Shown here: positions 1 through 12,900 of the stretch, in pieces
How the letters are laid out: every line of letters starts with the position of its first letter
Numbering within the stretch: position 1 is the first letter of the stretch
Notes under the pieces: generated by a model
The model's input: the letters and a program-made list of their open reading frames with translations, nothing else
Databases searched by the model: none
Told to the model about the DNA's origin: nothing
Translations under genes and position numbers: made by a program
Source of the DNA: Colletes latitarsis
Lineage: Eukaryota > Arthropoda > Insecta > Hymenoptera > Colletidae
Assembly (NCBI RefSeq): GCF_051014445.1
Contig: NW_027488365.1
Location: forward strand, 41,116,001-41,180,000
Length of the DNA stretch: 64,000 bases
Direction: 5' to 3'

Positions 1-184
1 TCGCAACCGCCCGCGACCCCGTTTCCACCCCTCGGCGGCCGGGCGTTCATGGCCGCACCAGACCGCCGAGGGTGCCTCCCCTTGCGTCGGACCGGTAGGG
101 GGAGGCACTCCTACCCCCAACCGGTCCGACCCGGCGCCGCCTGGCGGGAGGAGGGTCCCCTCAGGACCCCCCTCCCAGCCTAGG

Positions 185-3100
185 TCATCCGCCACGCCGA
201 GGCGGCCGCCCGCGACGCCTCGCGACCGGGCGACGACCTCGGGCCACCGCACGAGCGCGAGCTTCAGCCCGCCGCTGAAGCTCGCGCTCCCTCCCCGCGG
301 CCTCCTTCTGCAACATTACGTTCTCGCAGAAGGAGGCCACGGCCCTCCACTTCTCCTCGCTGCCGAGCATGGCGCGCACCACGCCCGGCAGCGAGACATC
401 CCGCCCGACGACGCCGACCAGGACACGGCGCTCCCCCTCCCACGCGGGGCATACCTCCAGGGTATGATCCGCCGTGTCCTGCTCAGCGTCGCAGTGGCAG
501 CAACGCGCCGTCGGCTCCTTCCCTATCCGGCACAGGTATCTTCCGAAGCTGCCATGCCCGGAAAATACCTGTGCCATCCGGTAGGTGAGGCTGCCATGGC
601 CTCTGTCCAGCCACTCCTTCAGGAGTGGCCGAACCGCCCCGACAGTCCGGTGCCCCGCGGTTGGCAGAGCCAGCCGCTCCTGCCACGCGAGCAACACGGA
701 CTGCCGGGCCTGGCGCTTCAAATCGCCCCAAGCAGGTTCCTGCCCGCCCGGGACCGCCCCCACCCCCGCGCGACGGTCGACGCGGTGCCGGTACATCACC
801 GCGTGCGACCGCGCGAGCAGGTCCATGGGCGGCATCCCCGCTAGAACCGTCGCCGCCTCATGTGACATGGTCCGATACCCGCGGACGACCCTGAGCGCCA
901 TGCGCCTCTGCACCCGACGCAGCATAGTCATGCCGCGCCGGGAGGCAGCCAGGTCGTCCGCCCAAACGGGGGCCCCGTATAGGGCCACCGACTGGACCAT
1001 TGCCACATAGAGGCGACGAACTCGGCCCGCCGGGCCCCCCAGGTTGGGCAGGATCCGGCCCAGAGCCGCAACCATCCTTTCCAACCGGGGGACCAGGCAG
1101 CGGAAATGCTCCTCGAAACGCCAGTGGCTATCGAGGATCAGCCCTAGATACCTGATCTGGGGCTTCACCTCGATGTCAGCCCCACCCACCCGGATCAGAG
1201 GGGGTGGCGGATCCTGCCGAGGTGAATGAAACGCAATCACCTCGGTCTTATGGACCGCCACCGTCATCCCCATCCCCCTGATCCGGTCGACGACGCGTTG
1301 CGACCCCTCCTCCGCGCGACGCATGGCCCTCCCCCAGTGCGCCCCGACGGCCAGCACCAGTGTGTCATCCGCATAACACACCGTGCTGACGCCGTCGGGG
1401 AGGCCGGCCCGCAACACCGAGTCGTACGCGATGTTCCACAGGAGTGGCCCGAGGACCGACCCCTGCGGAACACCGCAGTACACCTCCCTCCGCATATCAC
1501 CATCCCGGCCCGGATACTCGATCCACCTGCCGCGGAGATAATCCCCGACGACCGCCCTGAGACAAGGGGGGACTCGATGATATTCGAGTCCCCTCCTTAT
1601 CTCTTCCCAGGGGAGGGTGTTAAAGGCATTGGCAATATCCTTGGATATTGCCAATGCCACCCCTCCCCGGGAGACGGCCGCCTCCGAGAGGGCCCTCACA
1701 CGACCTATCGCGTCGATAGTCGATCGGCCCCCCCGGAAACCGAACTGGCAGTCGGCCAGACCGGGATCACCCCGCGACAGGTGCTCGACGAGGCGGGCAG
1801 CAATCACACGCTCGAAGAGCTTGCCCACCTCGTCGAGGAGACAAATGGGCCGGTATGCGGAGGGAGACTCCGCGGGCCGACCCTCCTTCCGGAGGAGGAC
1901 CATCCTCGCCACCTTCCAACTGGGGGGGAATCGCCCGTCCCTCAGGCAGCGGTCGAACAACCGCCTGAGGTCGGCCCCAAGGACGCCCTGGGTCAAGACC
2001 CAAACCCGGCCGGGCACACCATCCGGACCCGGGGCCGTGTTACGAACCCCGAGCCGTCTGATGGCCGCTGCCAGCTCCTCCTGCGTGACCCCCAGCTCGG
2101 CCGTCCACTCCACTGGGACAGCCGCCGCCGCCGGAGGACGCGGTCCCCTCTCCCCAATTGGGAAGAGTGTATTGACCACGTCCTCCAGCAGCCGGGGGTC
2201 AAGACCCTCGGTGACGGGGGGCGCCCACGGGCGGAGCTTATTCAGCACCACCTTATATGGGCGCCCCCATGGATCGTCATCAAGGGTCTGGAGGAGCTCC
2301 TTCCATGCCTGGGTCTTGGCCCGTTTGATGGCGACCTGCAGAGCAACCCGCGCCACGCGGTATGCTCCATACAGGTCATCAGCTGCCCTCGCTCGCGCCA
2401 CGCCGTCGCCTGTACGTTGACGACGGCGCGCGCGGGTGTACTGGCGTCGGGCGCGGACAGTCGCGACTCGCAACTCCGCGATCGCGTCCGACCACCAGTA
2501 CACCGCCCGGCGAGGAGAAGCCCGCCCGACCCGAGGCATCGCCGCGTCGCAAATACCCGCGACCAATGCTCCGAGCCGGGCGACCTCCCCCTCTATGCTC
2601 GGCAACTCGGCCGCTCCCTGCGGCCAAGTTGCAGCGAGGGCAGCTGCCATCAGGGCGTTCTTGTCCAGGCGCCGAAGCGCCCAGCGGCGTGGTGGGGTGC
2701 CACGCAGGCGGCCGTGTCGGGATGCACTCGCGGCGGCAGAGACCTCCATCCGGATGTACCGGTGATCGGAGAGTGTCTCTGCCCCCGCGACCACGTGCCA
2801 ACCCGACACCATGCGCACGGCGTTGGGGGTCGCGAATCCAACATCCACGATGGACCCCCCATATCGCCGCACGCATGTGTGCTCCGACCCCCGGTTCAGT
2901 AACCGAAGGTCGAGGCCCGCCGCCCAGTCGCCCAGGATCCCGCCGCGAACGGAAGTGCTGGGGGATCCCCACGCCACCGACTTGGCGTTGAAGTCCCCCA
3001 GGACCACCACCGGCCGAGCCGCGCAGCGCTGCACGCATGCTGCGACCTCGGCAAGGTACTGCTCGAACGCGACGTGACCGCTGCGAGGCAACTCCCCCCC

Positions 3101-3344
3101 AGTCCACGGCGACGAATCCCCGACCGTGCTCCAGCATGGAGAACGGCGGGTACCAATCGCCACCTCCCCATACTGTCGCCACCAAGCCGTCCGCGTCGCC
3201 CACCCAATGAGGGTGATCAGGGACGCGGTACGGCTCGGCGGCGACCGCCAGGCCAACCCCCCACTCCGCGAGGACTTGGGACATCAAGTCCTGTGCCGCG
3301 CGGCAGTGGTTGAGGTTGGCCTGGAGGAGGAGGCGGGGCGGCAT
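185..3344 (-). pseudogene. ORF2 of copy A1: APE endonuclease / reverse transcriptase, one frameshift
   Basis: ORF2 starts at the ATG overlapping the ORF1 stop (TAATG at 3342-3346) and ends at 185. The first about 80 codons (endonuclease strand with QANLNH and catalytic Glu in EPY) are in one frame. The rest, with GDFNAK, SDH, the RT core with YADD and the C-terminal CCHC, is in another. Alignment to A4 shows a roughly 23-bp deletion near 3078-3086, inside the endonuclease domain, which explains the shift. The codon before the catalytic Asp of RT motif A is Lys (SKDIANAF) where A4 and A5 have Leu; this comes from a flipped palindrome centre at 1640-1643. Otherwise the protein is very close to the intact 1060-residue ORF2. 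Confidence 0.9.
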
Positions 3345-5204
3345 TAATTAATGGCCGCGCCAGCCTCCTCCCGGCCGTCCGTCCCCGTAGCACCGTCCAC
3401 CTCCATGGAGGACGATGCCACCGCCCTCGGCACCGGGGCCGGTGCAGCCCGCCTCTTCCTCTCCTTCCGGGAGGGGGGGGAGCACTTCTTGCTCCCCACC
3501 CTGTGATCGGCTGGCCTCCCCATGTCCGCACATAGCGGGCAGTGGGGGGCCGCCGAGCACTGGCTCGCACGGTGCTCTTTGTCACCGCAGCGGTAACACT
3601 GACCGCTGCGGTCCACCGGCGAGGTGCACCACTGCCTCACGTGCCCCAATTCGAGGCAGCGGTGACACTGGAGCGGGCGCGGCGCGAGGATTTCCACTCG
3701 CGCCGAAACCCACCCCACCAACACCCTCCCGGATTCCGCCACCTTACGGGCGGCGGAGAGGGGGCACCGGGCCCACACCGACCCGAGGCCGGAGGGCGAC
3801 CTGCGGATCTCTCCGATCCGCAGGTCCTCCACAGGACAGTCCCCCGCCCTCGCAAGGGCACGGGACACATCCTGTGCGCTGACCGAGTCGTCCAGCCCAC
3901 AAACGCGCATCTCCGTGCGCTTCGTGGGCCGGGCGACCCGGACACCTCGCTCGCCCAGCTGCTCCCGGAGCCTCTGGGCGAGACGATCCGCCTTCGCGCC
4001 GCCTTCTGCACCGGGGATCTCCAGCAAGAGACCCCCGGTCACGGCCCTCTTCGCCCTCACGGAGGCGATGCCCAGCTCTTCCAGGGAGATATTCTCCCTG
4101 GCGAGCCGCATCGCCTCCGCGAGGGTCAGGTCGCCCCCCTGCGCAACGGTCAGCGTCACCGCTGCCGTTTTTGGGGGACGACCTGGTCGTGCCTTCCCGA
4201 CCTTCGCGGCCTTTACCTTGGCCGCCGGCGGCGGAGGCGGAGGCTGCGGTTGCGAGGCCTTCCTCGCCGCCCGCTTCGCCTTCCGCCCCACCACCTCACT
4301 CCACGCCACCCCCCCTTGGGAGGGTGCTGTGGAGGACGCGACCACCGCGACCACGGGTACACCACCCCCCTTGGGGGTCGCGACCCGGGGCCCTGGTGCC
4401 GCAACGCTGGGCGGAGCCTTCACTCCGCCCTTCTTTGCCTTCCCCGACTGTACCGGAACAGGTCGGGGAGGCACCGCCTTCCTGCTGACCGCTCTTCCGG
4501 CGAGGAGCTCCTCCCGGAAGGCGGCCAGCTTGCCATCAATCATGTCCCCAATCCTCCTCAGAAGATCGTCTTCTGAGGAGGACGGGGACTTCTTCACGGG
4601 CGGAGTGCCGGTGGAGGGGCCCGCGGTGCCCCGCACCACTGCCGCCGCACTCCGCTTATTTACCTCCGCCGAGGGACGCGGCGGTGGAGGAGGAGGGAGG
4701 ATGGGAGGGAGGGCCGCGCTGTTCCACAGCGCCTCTGCCCTCCTCCTCCAACAGGAGCTGCAGACGGGCGTTCCGCCCTCTGAGCTCCCGCGCCGCCTCC
4801 CTCATTTCCTCCGCCGCGGCCTTCAGGGCCTCCGCGCCACCGCTTTTCTGCCCCTTAAAGGCGCAGGCAGCGGCGACTTTCTCCACCCGCCTCAGGGACG
4901 AGGAGATCCTCTCCGATATCTCCTCGGTCACCTCGTCCCTGAGGCAACTCAGCCTCACCGACGGGCTCATCGCCCCGCCCACCTCGACGACGGCCTGCCC
5001 CGTCCTCTTCCTCTTAGAGCCTATGTGGCTCGTGCTGGAGGAGAAGGACGAGACCGACGCCGTCTCGTCGTCCTCCTCCACCCTCCACGAAGCCGGACCT
5101 GGCGCTGAGTGGGGCGCGAGCGCCGCCACCCTAACCCCAACCCCGTCTCCGTCCTCCCCAACCGACAAAACCCGCCCCATCTCCATTTTATTTTCTGAGT
5201 CCAT
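3344..5204 (-). pseudogene. ORF1 of copy A1: gag-like nucleic-acid-binding protein, frameshifted
   Basis: The start is the ATG at 5204. An in-frame GTG upstream extends the open frame to 5240 but lies in the leader. The N-terminal part is acidic and Ser-rich, followed by a helical segment. The C-terminal half carries a Pro/Ala/Lys-rich linker and three zinc knuckles (CX2CX4HX4C twice, then a CPLC..H..C). A 17-bp deletion between TCCTCCTCC direct repeats near 4750 shifts the frame, leaving pieces at about 4760-5204 and 3344-4750. The first residue after HRASQC's preceding Cys pair differs (RCGD for RCGA). In this clade the protein packages the element RNA and helps guide it to the target. Confidence 0.88.
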
Positions 5205-5588
5205 AATAGTCCCACGAGATGGTCGGAAATAAAGGTCCACCCGGGCAGAGCCGCCTTACCCGGGTAAGCCTAATACTCCGGGGGTTCGGCAGGTTCCCCG
5301 GAGGTGGTCGCTTGGGATTGGGCCTTCTCCCCCAACCATGCATCCCATCGCCGCGCACCATAGCTTAGGATTGGAGGGCGATTTTATAGAGTCGCCATAC
5401 TCGTGGCCCAGGCGGTTAAGCCAAGACCCCCGTTCCTCCTGCCGTCACGTACCATTCACAAAACCAATAGGGAATTGTGAATGGGTCGTTGTGACGACCA
5501 ACAGGAGGCTTACGGTGTGTGTATGACTCGGGTACCCCGGGTTCGTTAAGCCCGTACTGCAGCTGAAAGGCTGGCAGCCCCTGAGGGG

Positions 5589-6576
5589 CTGCTCGCTTAC
5601 TAGTAAAATGCTTCCTTACTACGACCCTGCACGCTTACTAGCTCACGGCTTGCTTACCAGCTTACTGCATGCTTACATTCTTACTGCTTGCTTACTAGCT
5701 TACTGCTTGGTTATTAGTTTACAGCTTCCTTACTGTCATAATGCTAGCTCATTTGCTTACTGGATGCTTACAAGCTAACTGGATGCTTAGTAGCATTTTG
5801 CTCCCTTAAAAGGTCCCTGCTCGCTTACTAGCGTACTGCTTGCTTATTAGCTTCCTCCTCGCCTACTAGATCACTGCCTGCTTACCAGCTTACTGCTTGC
5901 TTACTAGCCGCTGATTGTTTTCTAGTATACTGCATCCTTACTAGCTTCATGCGCGCTTGCTATCTCACAGCGCGCTTACTAGCTCACTGCTTGCTTACTA
6001 GCATCTTCCTCGCTTACTAGCTCACTGCTTTCATCCTAGCTTACTGCATGCTGTCTAGCTTACTGCTTGCTTACTAGCTTGTTGCTTGCTTTCCGGCTTA
6101 CTGCTTGCTTACTAGCATACTGCTTCTTTACTAGCTTCCCCCTCGCTTACTAGTGCACTGCATGCTTACTATCTTACTGGTAGCTTACTAGCTTACAGCT
6201 TACTTACTAGCACACTGCTTCCTTTCTAGCATACTGTTTTCCTACTAACTACCGGCTTCCTGACTAGCCTGCTGCTTGCTTACCAGCTTATTTGCTGCTT
6301 CCTAGCTTACTGCTTGCTTACTGGCTTACTACTTGCCTACTAGCTTACTGTTTGCTTACCAGCTTCCTGCTTGCTTACTATCTTACAGCTTGCTTACTAG
6401 ATTCCTGCTTTCTTCCTAACTTACTGCTTTCTTACAAACTTACTGCTCTACGACCAGGCGAATGCTTCCTTACTAGCTAACTGCGTCCTTACCAGCTTAC
6501 TGCATCCTTACAAGCTATCAGGTTGATTACTAGCTTACTGCTTGCTTACTTGCTTAATGCTTGCTTACTAGCATAC
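5589..6576 (+). repeat. 19-bp satellite array, direct orientation
   Basis: About 0.99 kb of degenerate tandem repeats. The unit is TTACTAGCTTACTGCTTGC, built from TTACTAGC, TTACTGC and TTGC. Three units equal 57 bp, so short spurious repeat-rich ORFs appear. The array lies between the 5' end of A1 and the poly(T) of A2, both of which read on the minus strand. I see nothing gene-like in it. Confidence 0.95.
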
Positions 6577-9114
6577 TTTTTTTTTTTTTTTTTTTTTTTT
6601 TGTCGTGGGGAAAATCTTCGAAAGACTCCCTCCCACCTCCTTGGGGAGAGGTGGGAGGGGTGTGTGGGATTCCCCGCGCCCGTACAACGACAGGCGCGGG
6701 ACCTACCCACTAAAAACCCCACGGTGACCCTTCGGCACGCTTTGGGAGGATACCGGGAATCGCTCGAAGCATTCTTCCGGTATCCTCCCCGTGCCCGCGC
6801 TTTCGCGCCCATCCCCTGGGGGGACAATCGGTCCCCCCAGTAGACACACTGCCTCATAGCGGCGGGACGGGGCCACTCCATCCCGCCGCTATCCGTCCCG
6901 GGGCCGCGTTTAGTGGCGGCTGCGAGCCCCAACTCGCAACCGCCCGCGACCCCGTTTCCACCCCTCGGCGGCCGGGCGTTCATGGCCGCACCAGACCGCC
7001 GAGGGTGCCTCCCCTTGCGTCGGACCGGTAGGGGGAGGCACTCCTACCCCCAACCGGTCCGACCCGGCGCCGCCTGGCGGGAGAAGGGTCCCCTCAGGAC
7101 CCCCCTCCCAGCCTAGGTCATCCGCCACGCCGAGGCGGCCGCCCGCGACGCCTCGCGACCGGGCGACGACCTCGGGCCACCGCACGAGCGCGAGCTTCAG
7201 CGCGCCGCTGAAGCTCGCGCTCCCTCCCCGCGGCCTCCTTCTGCAACATTACGTTCTCGCAGAAGGAGGCCACGGCCCTCCACTTCTCCTCGCTGCCGAG
7301 CATGGCGCGCACCACGCCCGGCAGCGAGACATCCCGCCCGACGACGCCGACCAGGACACGGCGCTCCCCCTCCCACGCGGGGCATACCTCCAGGGTATGA
7401 TCCGCCGTGTCCTGCTCAGCGTCGCAGTGGCAGCAACGCGCCGTCGGCTCCTTCCCTATCCGGCACAGGTATCTTCCGAAGCTGCCATGCCCGGAAAATA
7501 CCTGTGCCATCCGGTAGGTGAGGCTGCCATGGCCTCTGTCCAGCCACTCCTTCAGGAGTGGCCGAACAGCCCCGACAGTCCGGTGCCCCGCGGTTGGCAG
7601 AGCCAGCCGCTCCTGCCACGCGAGCAACACGGACTGCCGGGCCTGGCGCTTCAAATCGCCCCAAGCAGGTTCCTGCCCGCCCGGGACCGCCCCCACCCCC
7701 GCGCGACGGTCGACGCGGTGCCGGTACATCACCGCGTGCGACCGCGCGAGCAGGTCCATGGGCGGCATCCCCGCTAGAACCGTCGCCGCCTCATGTGACA
7801 TGGTCCGATACCCGCGGACGACCCTGAGCGCCATGCGCCTCTGCACCCGACGCAGCATAGTCATGCTGCGCCGGGAGGCAGCCAGGTCGTCCGCCCAGAC
7901 GGGGGCCCCGTATAGGGCCACCGACTGGACCATTGCCACATAGAGGCGACGAACTCGGCCCGCCGGGCCCCCCAAGTTGGGCAGGATCCGGCCCAGAGCC
8001 GCAACCATCCATTCCAACCGGGGGACCAGGCAGCGGAAATGCTTCTCGAAACGCAAGTGGATATCGAGGATCAGCCCCAGATACCTGATCTGGGGCTTCA
8101 CCTCGATGTCAGCCCCACCCACCCGAATCAGAGGGGGTGGCGGATCCTGCCGAGGTGAATGAAACGCAATCACCTCGGTCTTATGGACCGCCACCGTCAT
8201 CCCCATCCCCCTGATCTGGTCGACGACGCGTTGCGACCCCTCCTCCGCGCGACGCATGGCCCTCCCCCAGTGCGCCCCGACGGCCAGCACCAGTGTGTCA
8301 TCCGCATAACACACCGTGCTGACGCCGTCGGGGAGGCCGGCCCGCAACACCGAGTCGTACGCGATGTTCCACAGGAGTGGCCCGAGGACCGACCCCTGCG
8401 GAACACCGCAGTACACCTCCCTCCGCATATCACCATCCCGGCCCGGATACTCGATCCACCTGCCGCGGAGATAATCCCCGACGACCGCCCTGAGACAAGG
8501 GGGGACTCGATGATATTCGAGCCCCCTCCTTATCTCTTCCCAGGGGAGGGTGTTAAAGGCATTGGCAATATCCAAGGATACCACCACCCCTCCCCGGGAG
8601 ACGGCCGCCTCCGAGAGGGCCCTCACACGACCTATCGCGTCGATGGTCGATCGGCCCCCCCGGAAACCGAACTGGCAGTCGGCCAGACCGGGATCACCCC
8701 GCGACAGGTGCTCGACGAGGCGGGCAGCAATCACACGCTCGAAGAGCTTGCCCACCTCGTCGAGGAGACAAATGGGCCGGTATGCGGAGGGAGACTCCGC
8801 GGGCCGACCCTCCTTCCGGAGGAGGACCATCCTCGCCACCTTCCAACTGGGAGGGCATCGCCCGTCCCTCAGGCAGCGGTCGAACAACCGCCTGAGGTCG
8901 GCCCCAAGGACGCCCTGGGTCAAGACCCAAACCCGGCCGGGCACACCATCCGGACCCGGGGCCGTGTTACGAACCCCGAGACGTCTGATGGCCGCTGCCA
9001 GTTCCTCCTGCGTGAACCCCAGCTCGGCCGTCCACCCCACTGGGACAGCCGCCGCCGCCGGAGGACGCGGTCCCCTCTCCCCAATTGGGAAGAGTGTATT
9101 GACCACGTCCTCCA
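6577..9114 (-). mobile_element. R1-clade non-LTR retrotransposon, copy A2, 5'-truncated
   Basis: Poly(T) at 6577-6601 marks the 3' end, followed by the hairpin-rich 3' UTR (6602-7117) and the last about two-thirds of ORF2. The copy stops at 9114, where it meets A3 head to head. On the element strand the tail is followed by GTATGCTAGTAAGC, which is satellite. There is no matching target duplication at 9114, so the right end is a recombination or inverted-duplication joint rather than a normal 5' end. Confidence 0.92.
7118..9114 (-). pseudogene. ORF2 fragment of copy A2 (RT to C-terminal knuckle)
   Basis: An open frame of 665 codons lacks the endonuclease and linker. It begins inside the segment just upstream of the RT (EDVVNTLFP) and keeps the RT core with YADD, the thumb and the CCHC knuckle. 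A small deletion at about 8570-8590 replaces ALAIS before motif A with VVS. It has no start codon of its own. With the endonuclease missing it cannot support target-primed insertion, so I call it a remnant even though the frame is unbroken. Confidence 0.88.
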
Positions 9115-9915
9115 CAGGGGGGCGACCTGACCCTCGCGGAGGCGATGCGGCTCGCCAGGGAGAATATCTCCCTGGAAGAGCTGGGCATCGCCTCCGTGAG
9201 GGCGAAGAGGGCCGTGACCGGGGGTCTCTTGCTGGAGATCCCCGGTGCAGAAGGCGGCGCGAAGGCGGATCGTCTCGCCCAGAGGCTCCGGGAGCAGCTG
9301 GGCGAGCGAGGTGTCCGGGTCGCCCGGCCCACGAAGCGCACGGAGATGCGCGTTTGTGGCCTGGACGACTCGGTCAGCGCACAGGATGTGTCCCGTGCCC
9401 TTGCGAGGGCGGGGGACTGTCCAGTGGAGGACCTGCGGATCGGAGAGATCCGCAGGTCGCCCTCCGGCCTCGGGTCGGTGTGGGCCCGGTGCCCCCTCTC
9501 CGCCGCCCGTAAGGTGGCGGAATCCGGGAGGGTGTTGGTGGGGTGGGTTTCGGCGCGAGTGGAAATCCTCGCGCCGCGCCCGCTCCAGTGTCACCGCTGC
9601 CTCGAATTGGGGCACGTGAGGCAGTGGTGCACCTCGCCGGTGGACCGCAGCGGTCAGTGTTACCGCTGCGGTGCCAAAGAGCACCGTGCGAGCCAGTGCT
9701 CGGCGGCCCCCCACTGCCCGCTGTGTGCGGACATGGGGAGGACAACCGATCACAGGGTGGGGAGCAAGAAGTGCTCCCCCCCCCCTCCCGGAAGGTGAGG
9801 AAGAGGCGGGCTGCACCGGCTCCGGTGCCGAGGGCGGTGTGCATCGTCCTCCATGGATGTGGACGGTGCTACGGGGACGGACGGCCGGGAGGAGGCTGGC
9901 GCGGCTATTAATTAA
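9115..9915 (+). pseudogene. ORF1 C-terminal fragment of copy A3
   Basis: Holds the C-terminal part of ORF1, including all three zinc knuckles (CHRC..H..C, CYRC..H..C, CPLC..H..C at about 9590-9780). A C-run has grown from 8 in A5 to 10 here (9776-9785), which shifts the frame just after the third knuckle and gives a premature stop at 9796-9798. The normal stop at 9913-9915 still overlaps the ORF2 ATG. Confidence 0.86.
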
Positions 9916-12900
9916 TGCCGCCCCGCCTCCTCCTCCAGGCCAACCTCAACCACTGCCGCGCGGCACAGGACTTGATGTCCCAAGTCCTCGCGGAGTGGGG
10001 GGTTGGCCTGGCGGTCGCCGCCGAGCCGTACCGCGTCCCTGATCACCCTCATTGGGTGGGCGACGCGGACGGCTTGGTGGCGACGGTATGGGGAGGGGGC
10101 GACGGGTCCCCACCGTTCTCCTTGTTGGAGCGCGGTCGGGGATTCGTCGCCGTGGACTGGGGGGAGTCGCTGTGGTGGGGTGTTACATTTCGCCCCGCAG
10201 CGGTCACGCTGCGTTCGAGCTGTACTTGGCCGAGGTCGCGGCATGCGTGCAGCGCTACGCGGCCCGGCCGGTGCTGGTCCTGGGGGATTTTAATGCCAAG
10301 TCGGTGGCCTGGGGATCCCCCAGGACCTCCGTTCGCGGCGGGATCCTGGGCGATTGGGCGGCGGGGCTCGACCTCCGGGTATTGAACCGGGGGTCGGAGC
10401 ACACATGCGTGCGGCGATATGGGGGGTCCATCGTGGATGTTGGATTCGCGACCCCCAACGCCGTGCGCATGGTGTCGGGTTGGCACGTGGTCGCGGGGGC
10501 AGAGACACTCTCCGATCACCGGTACATCCGGATGGAGGTCTCTGCCGCCGCGAGTGCATCCCGACACGGCCGCCTGCGTGGCACCCCACTACGCCGCTGG
10601 GCGCTTCGGCGCCTGGACAAGGACGCCCTGATGGCAGCTGCCCTCGCTGCAACTTGGCCGCAGGGAGCGGCCGAATTGCCGAGCATAGAGGAGGAGGTCG
10701 CCCGGTTCGTGGCATTGGTCGCGGGTATTTGCGACGCGGCGATGCCTCGGGTCGGCGGGCTTCTCCTCGCCGGGCGGTGTACTGGTGGTCGGACGCGATC
10801 GCGGAGTTGCGAGTCGCGACTGTCCGCGCCCGACGCCAGTACACCCGCGCGCGCCGTCGTCAACGTACAGGCGACGGCGTGGCGCGAGCGAGGGCAGCTG
10901 ATGATCTGTATGGAGCATACCGCGTGGCGCGGGTTGCTCTGCAGGTCGCCATCAAACGGGCCAAGACCCAGGCATGGAAGGAGCTCCTCCAGACCCTTGA
11001 TGACGATCCATGGGGGCGCCCATATAAGGTGGTGCTGAATAAGCTCCGCCCGTGGGCGCCCCCCGTCACCGAGGGTCTTGACCCCCGGCTGCTGGAGGAC
11101 GTGGTCAATACACTCTTCCCAATTGGGGAGAGGGGACCGCGTCCTCCGGCGGCGGCGGCTGTCCCAGTGGAGTGGACGGCCGAGCTGGGGGTCACGCAGG
11201 AGGAGCTGGCAGCGGCCATCAGACGGCTCGGGGTTCGTAACACGGCCCCGGGTCCGGATGGTGTGCCCGGCCGGGTTTGGGTCTTGACCCAGGGCGTCCT
11301 TGGGGCCGACCTCAGGCGGTTGTTCGACCGCTGCCTGAGGGACGGGCGATTCCCCCCCAGTTGGAAGGTGGCGAGGATGGTCCTCCTCCGGAAGGAGGGT
11401 CGGCCCGCGGAGTCTCCCTCCGCATACCGGCCCATTTGTCTCCTCGACGAGGTGGGCAAGCTCTTCGAGCGTGTGATTGCTGCCCGCCTCGTCGAGCACC
11501 TGTCGCGGGGTGATCCCGGTCTGGCCGACTGCCAGTTCGGTTTCCGGGGGGGCCGATCGACTATCGACGCGATAGGTCGTGTGAGGGCCCTCTCGGAGGC
11601 GGCCGTCTCCCGGGGAGGGGTGGCATTGGCAATATCCAAGGATATTGCCAATGCCTTTAACACCCTCCCCTGGGAAGAGATAAGGAGGGGACTCGAATAT
11701 CATCGAGTCCCCCCTTGTCGCAGGGCGGTCGTCGGGGATTATCTCCGCGGCAGGTGGATCGAGTATCCGGGCCGGGATGGTGATATGCGGAGGGAGGTGT
11801 ACTGCGGTGTTCCGCAGGGGTCGGTCCTCGGGCCACTCCTGTGGAACATCGCGTACGACTCGGTGTTGCGGGCCGGCCTCCCCGACGGCGTCAGCACGGT
11901 GTGTTATGCGGATGACACACTGGTGCTGGCCGTCGGGGCGCACTGGGGGAGGGCCATGCGTCGCGCGGAGGAGGGGTCGCAACGCGTCGTCGACCGGATC
12001 AGGGGGATGGGGATGACGGTGGCGGTCCATAAGACCGAGGTGATTGCGTTTCATTCACCCCGGCAGGATCCGCCACCCCCTCTGATCCGGGTGGGTGGGG
12101 CTGACATCGAGGTGAAGCCCCAGATCAGGTATCTGGGGCTGATCCTCGATGGCCACTGGCGTTTCGAGGAGCATTTCCGCTGCCTGGTCCCCCGGTTGGA
12201 AAGGATGGTTGCGGCTCTGGGCCGGATCCTGCCCAACCTGGGGGGCCCGGCGGGCCGAGTTCGTCGCCTCTGTGTGGCAATGGTCCAGTCGGTGGCCCTA
12301 TACGGGGCCCCCGTCTGGGCGGACGACCTGGCTGCCTCCCGGCGCAGCATGACTATGCTGCGTCGGGTGCAGAGGCGCATGGCGCTCAGGGTCGTCCGCG
12401 GGTATCGGACCATGTCACATGGGGCGGCGACGGTTCTAGCGGGGATGCCGCCCATGGACCTGCTCGCGCGGTCGCATGCGGTGATGTACCGGCACCGCGT
12501 CGACCGTCGCGCGGGGGTGGGGGCGGTCCCGGGCGGGCAGGAACCTGCTTGGGGCGATTTGAAGCGCCAGGCCCGGCAGTCCGTGTTGCTCGCGTGGCAG
12601 GAGCGGCTGGCTCTGCCAACCGCGGGGCACCGGACTGTCGGGGCGGTTCGGCCACTCCTGAAGGAGTGGCTGGACAGAGGCCATGGCAGCCTCACCTACC
12701 GGATGGCACAGGTATTTTCCGGGCATGGCAGCTTCGGAAGATACCTGTGCCGGATAGGGAAGGAGCCGACGGCGCGTTGCTGCCACTGCGACGCTGAGCA
12801 GGACACGGCGGATCATACCCTGGAGGTATGCCCCGCGTGGGAGGGGGAGCGCCGTGTCCTGGTCGGCGTCGTCGGGCGGGATGTCTCGCTGCCGGGCGTG

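Larger units (their letters stand above)
1..5588 (-). mobile_element. R1-clade non-LTR retrotransposon, copy A1 (nearly full length, 3' end beyond window)
   Basis: The copy reads right to left. Its 5' end is the CCCCTCAGGGG hairpin at 5578-5588, which abuts 19-bp satellite. The leader runs to about 5205, ORF1 covers 5204-3344, ORF2 3344-185, and the 3' UTR leaves the window at base 1. The layout matches intact copies A4 and A5 base for base over most of its length. Both ORFs are broken by short deletions (23 bp in ORF2, 17 bp in ORF1), so this copy cannot act alone. R1-clade placement rests on the APE endonuclease, the YADD reverse transcriptase, a C-terminal CCHC and three ORF1 zinc knuckles. 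Confidence 0.92.
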
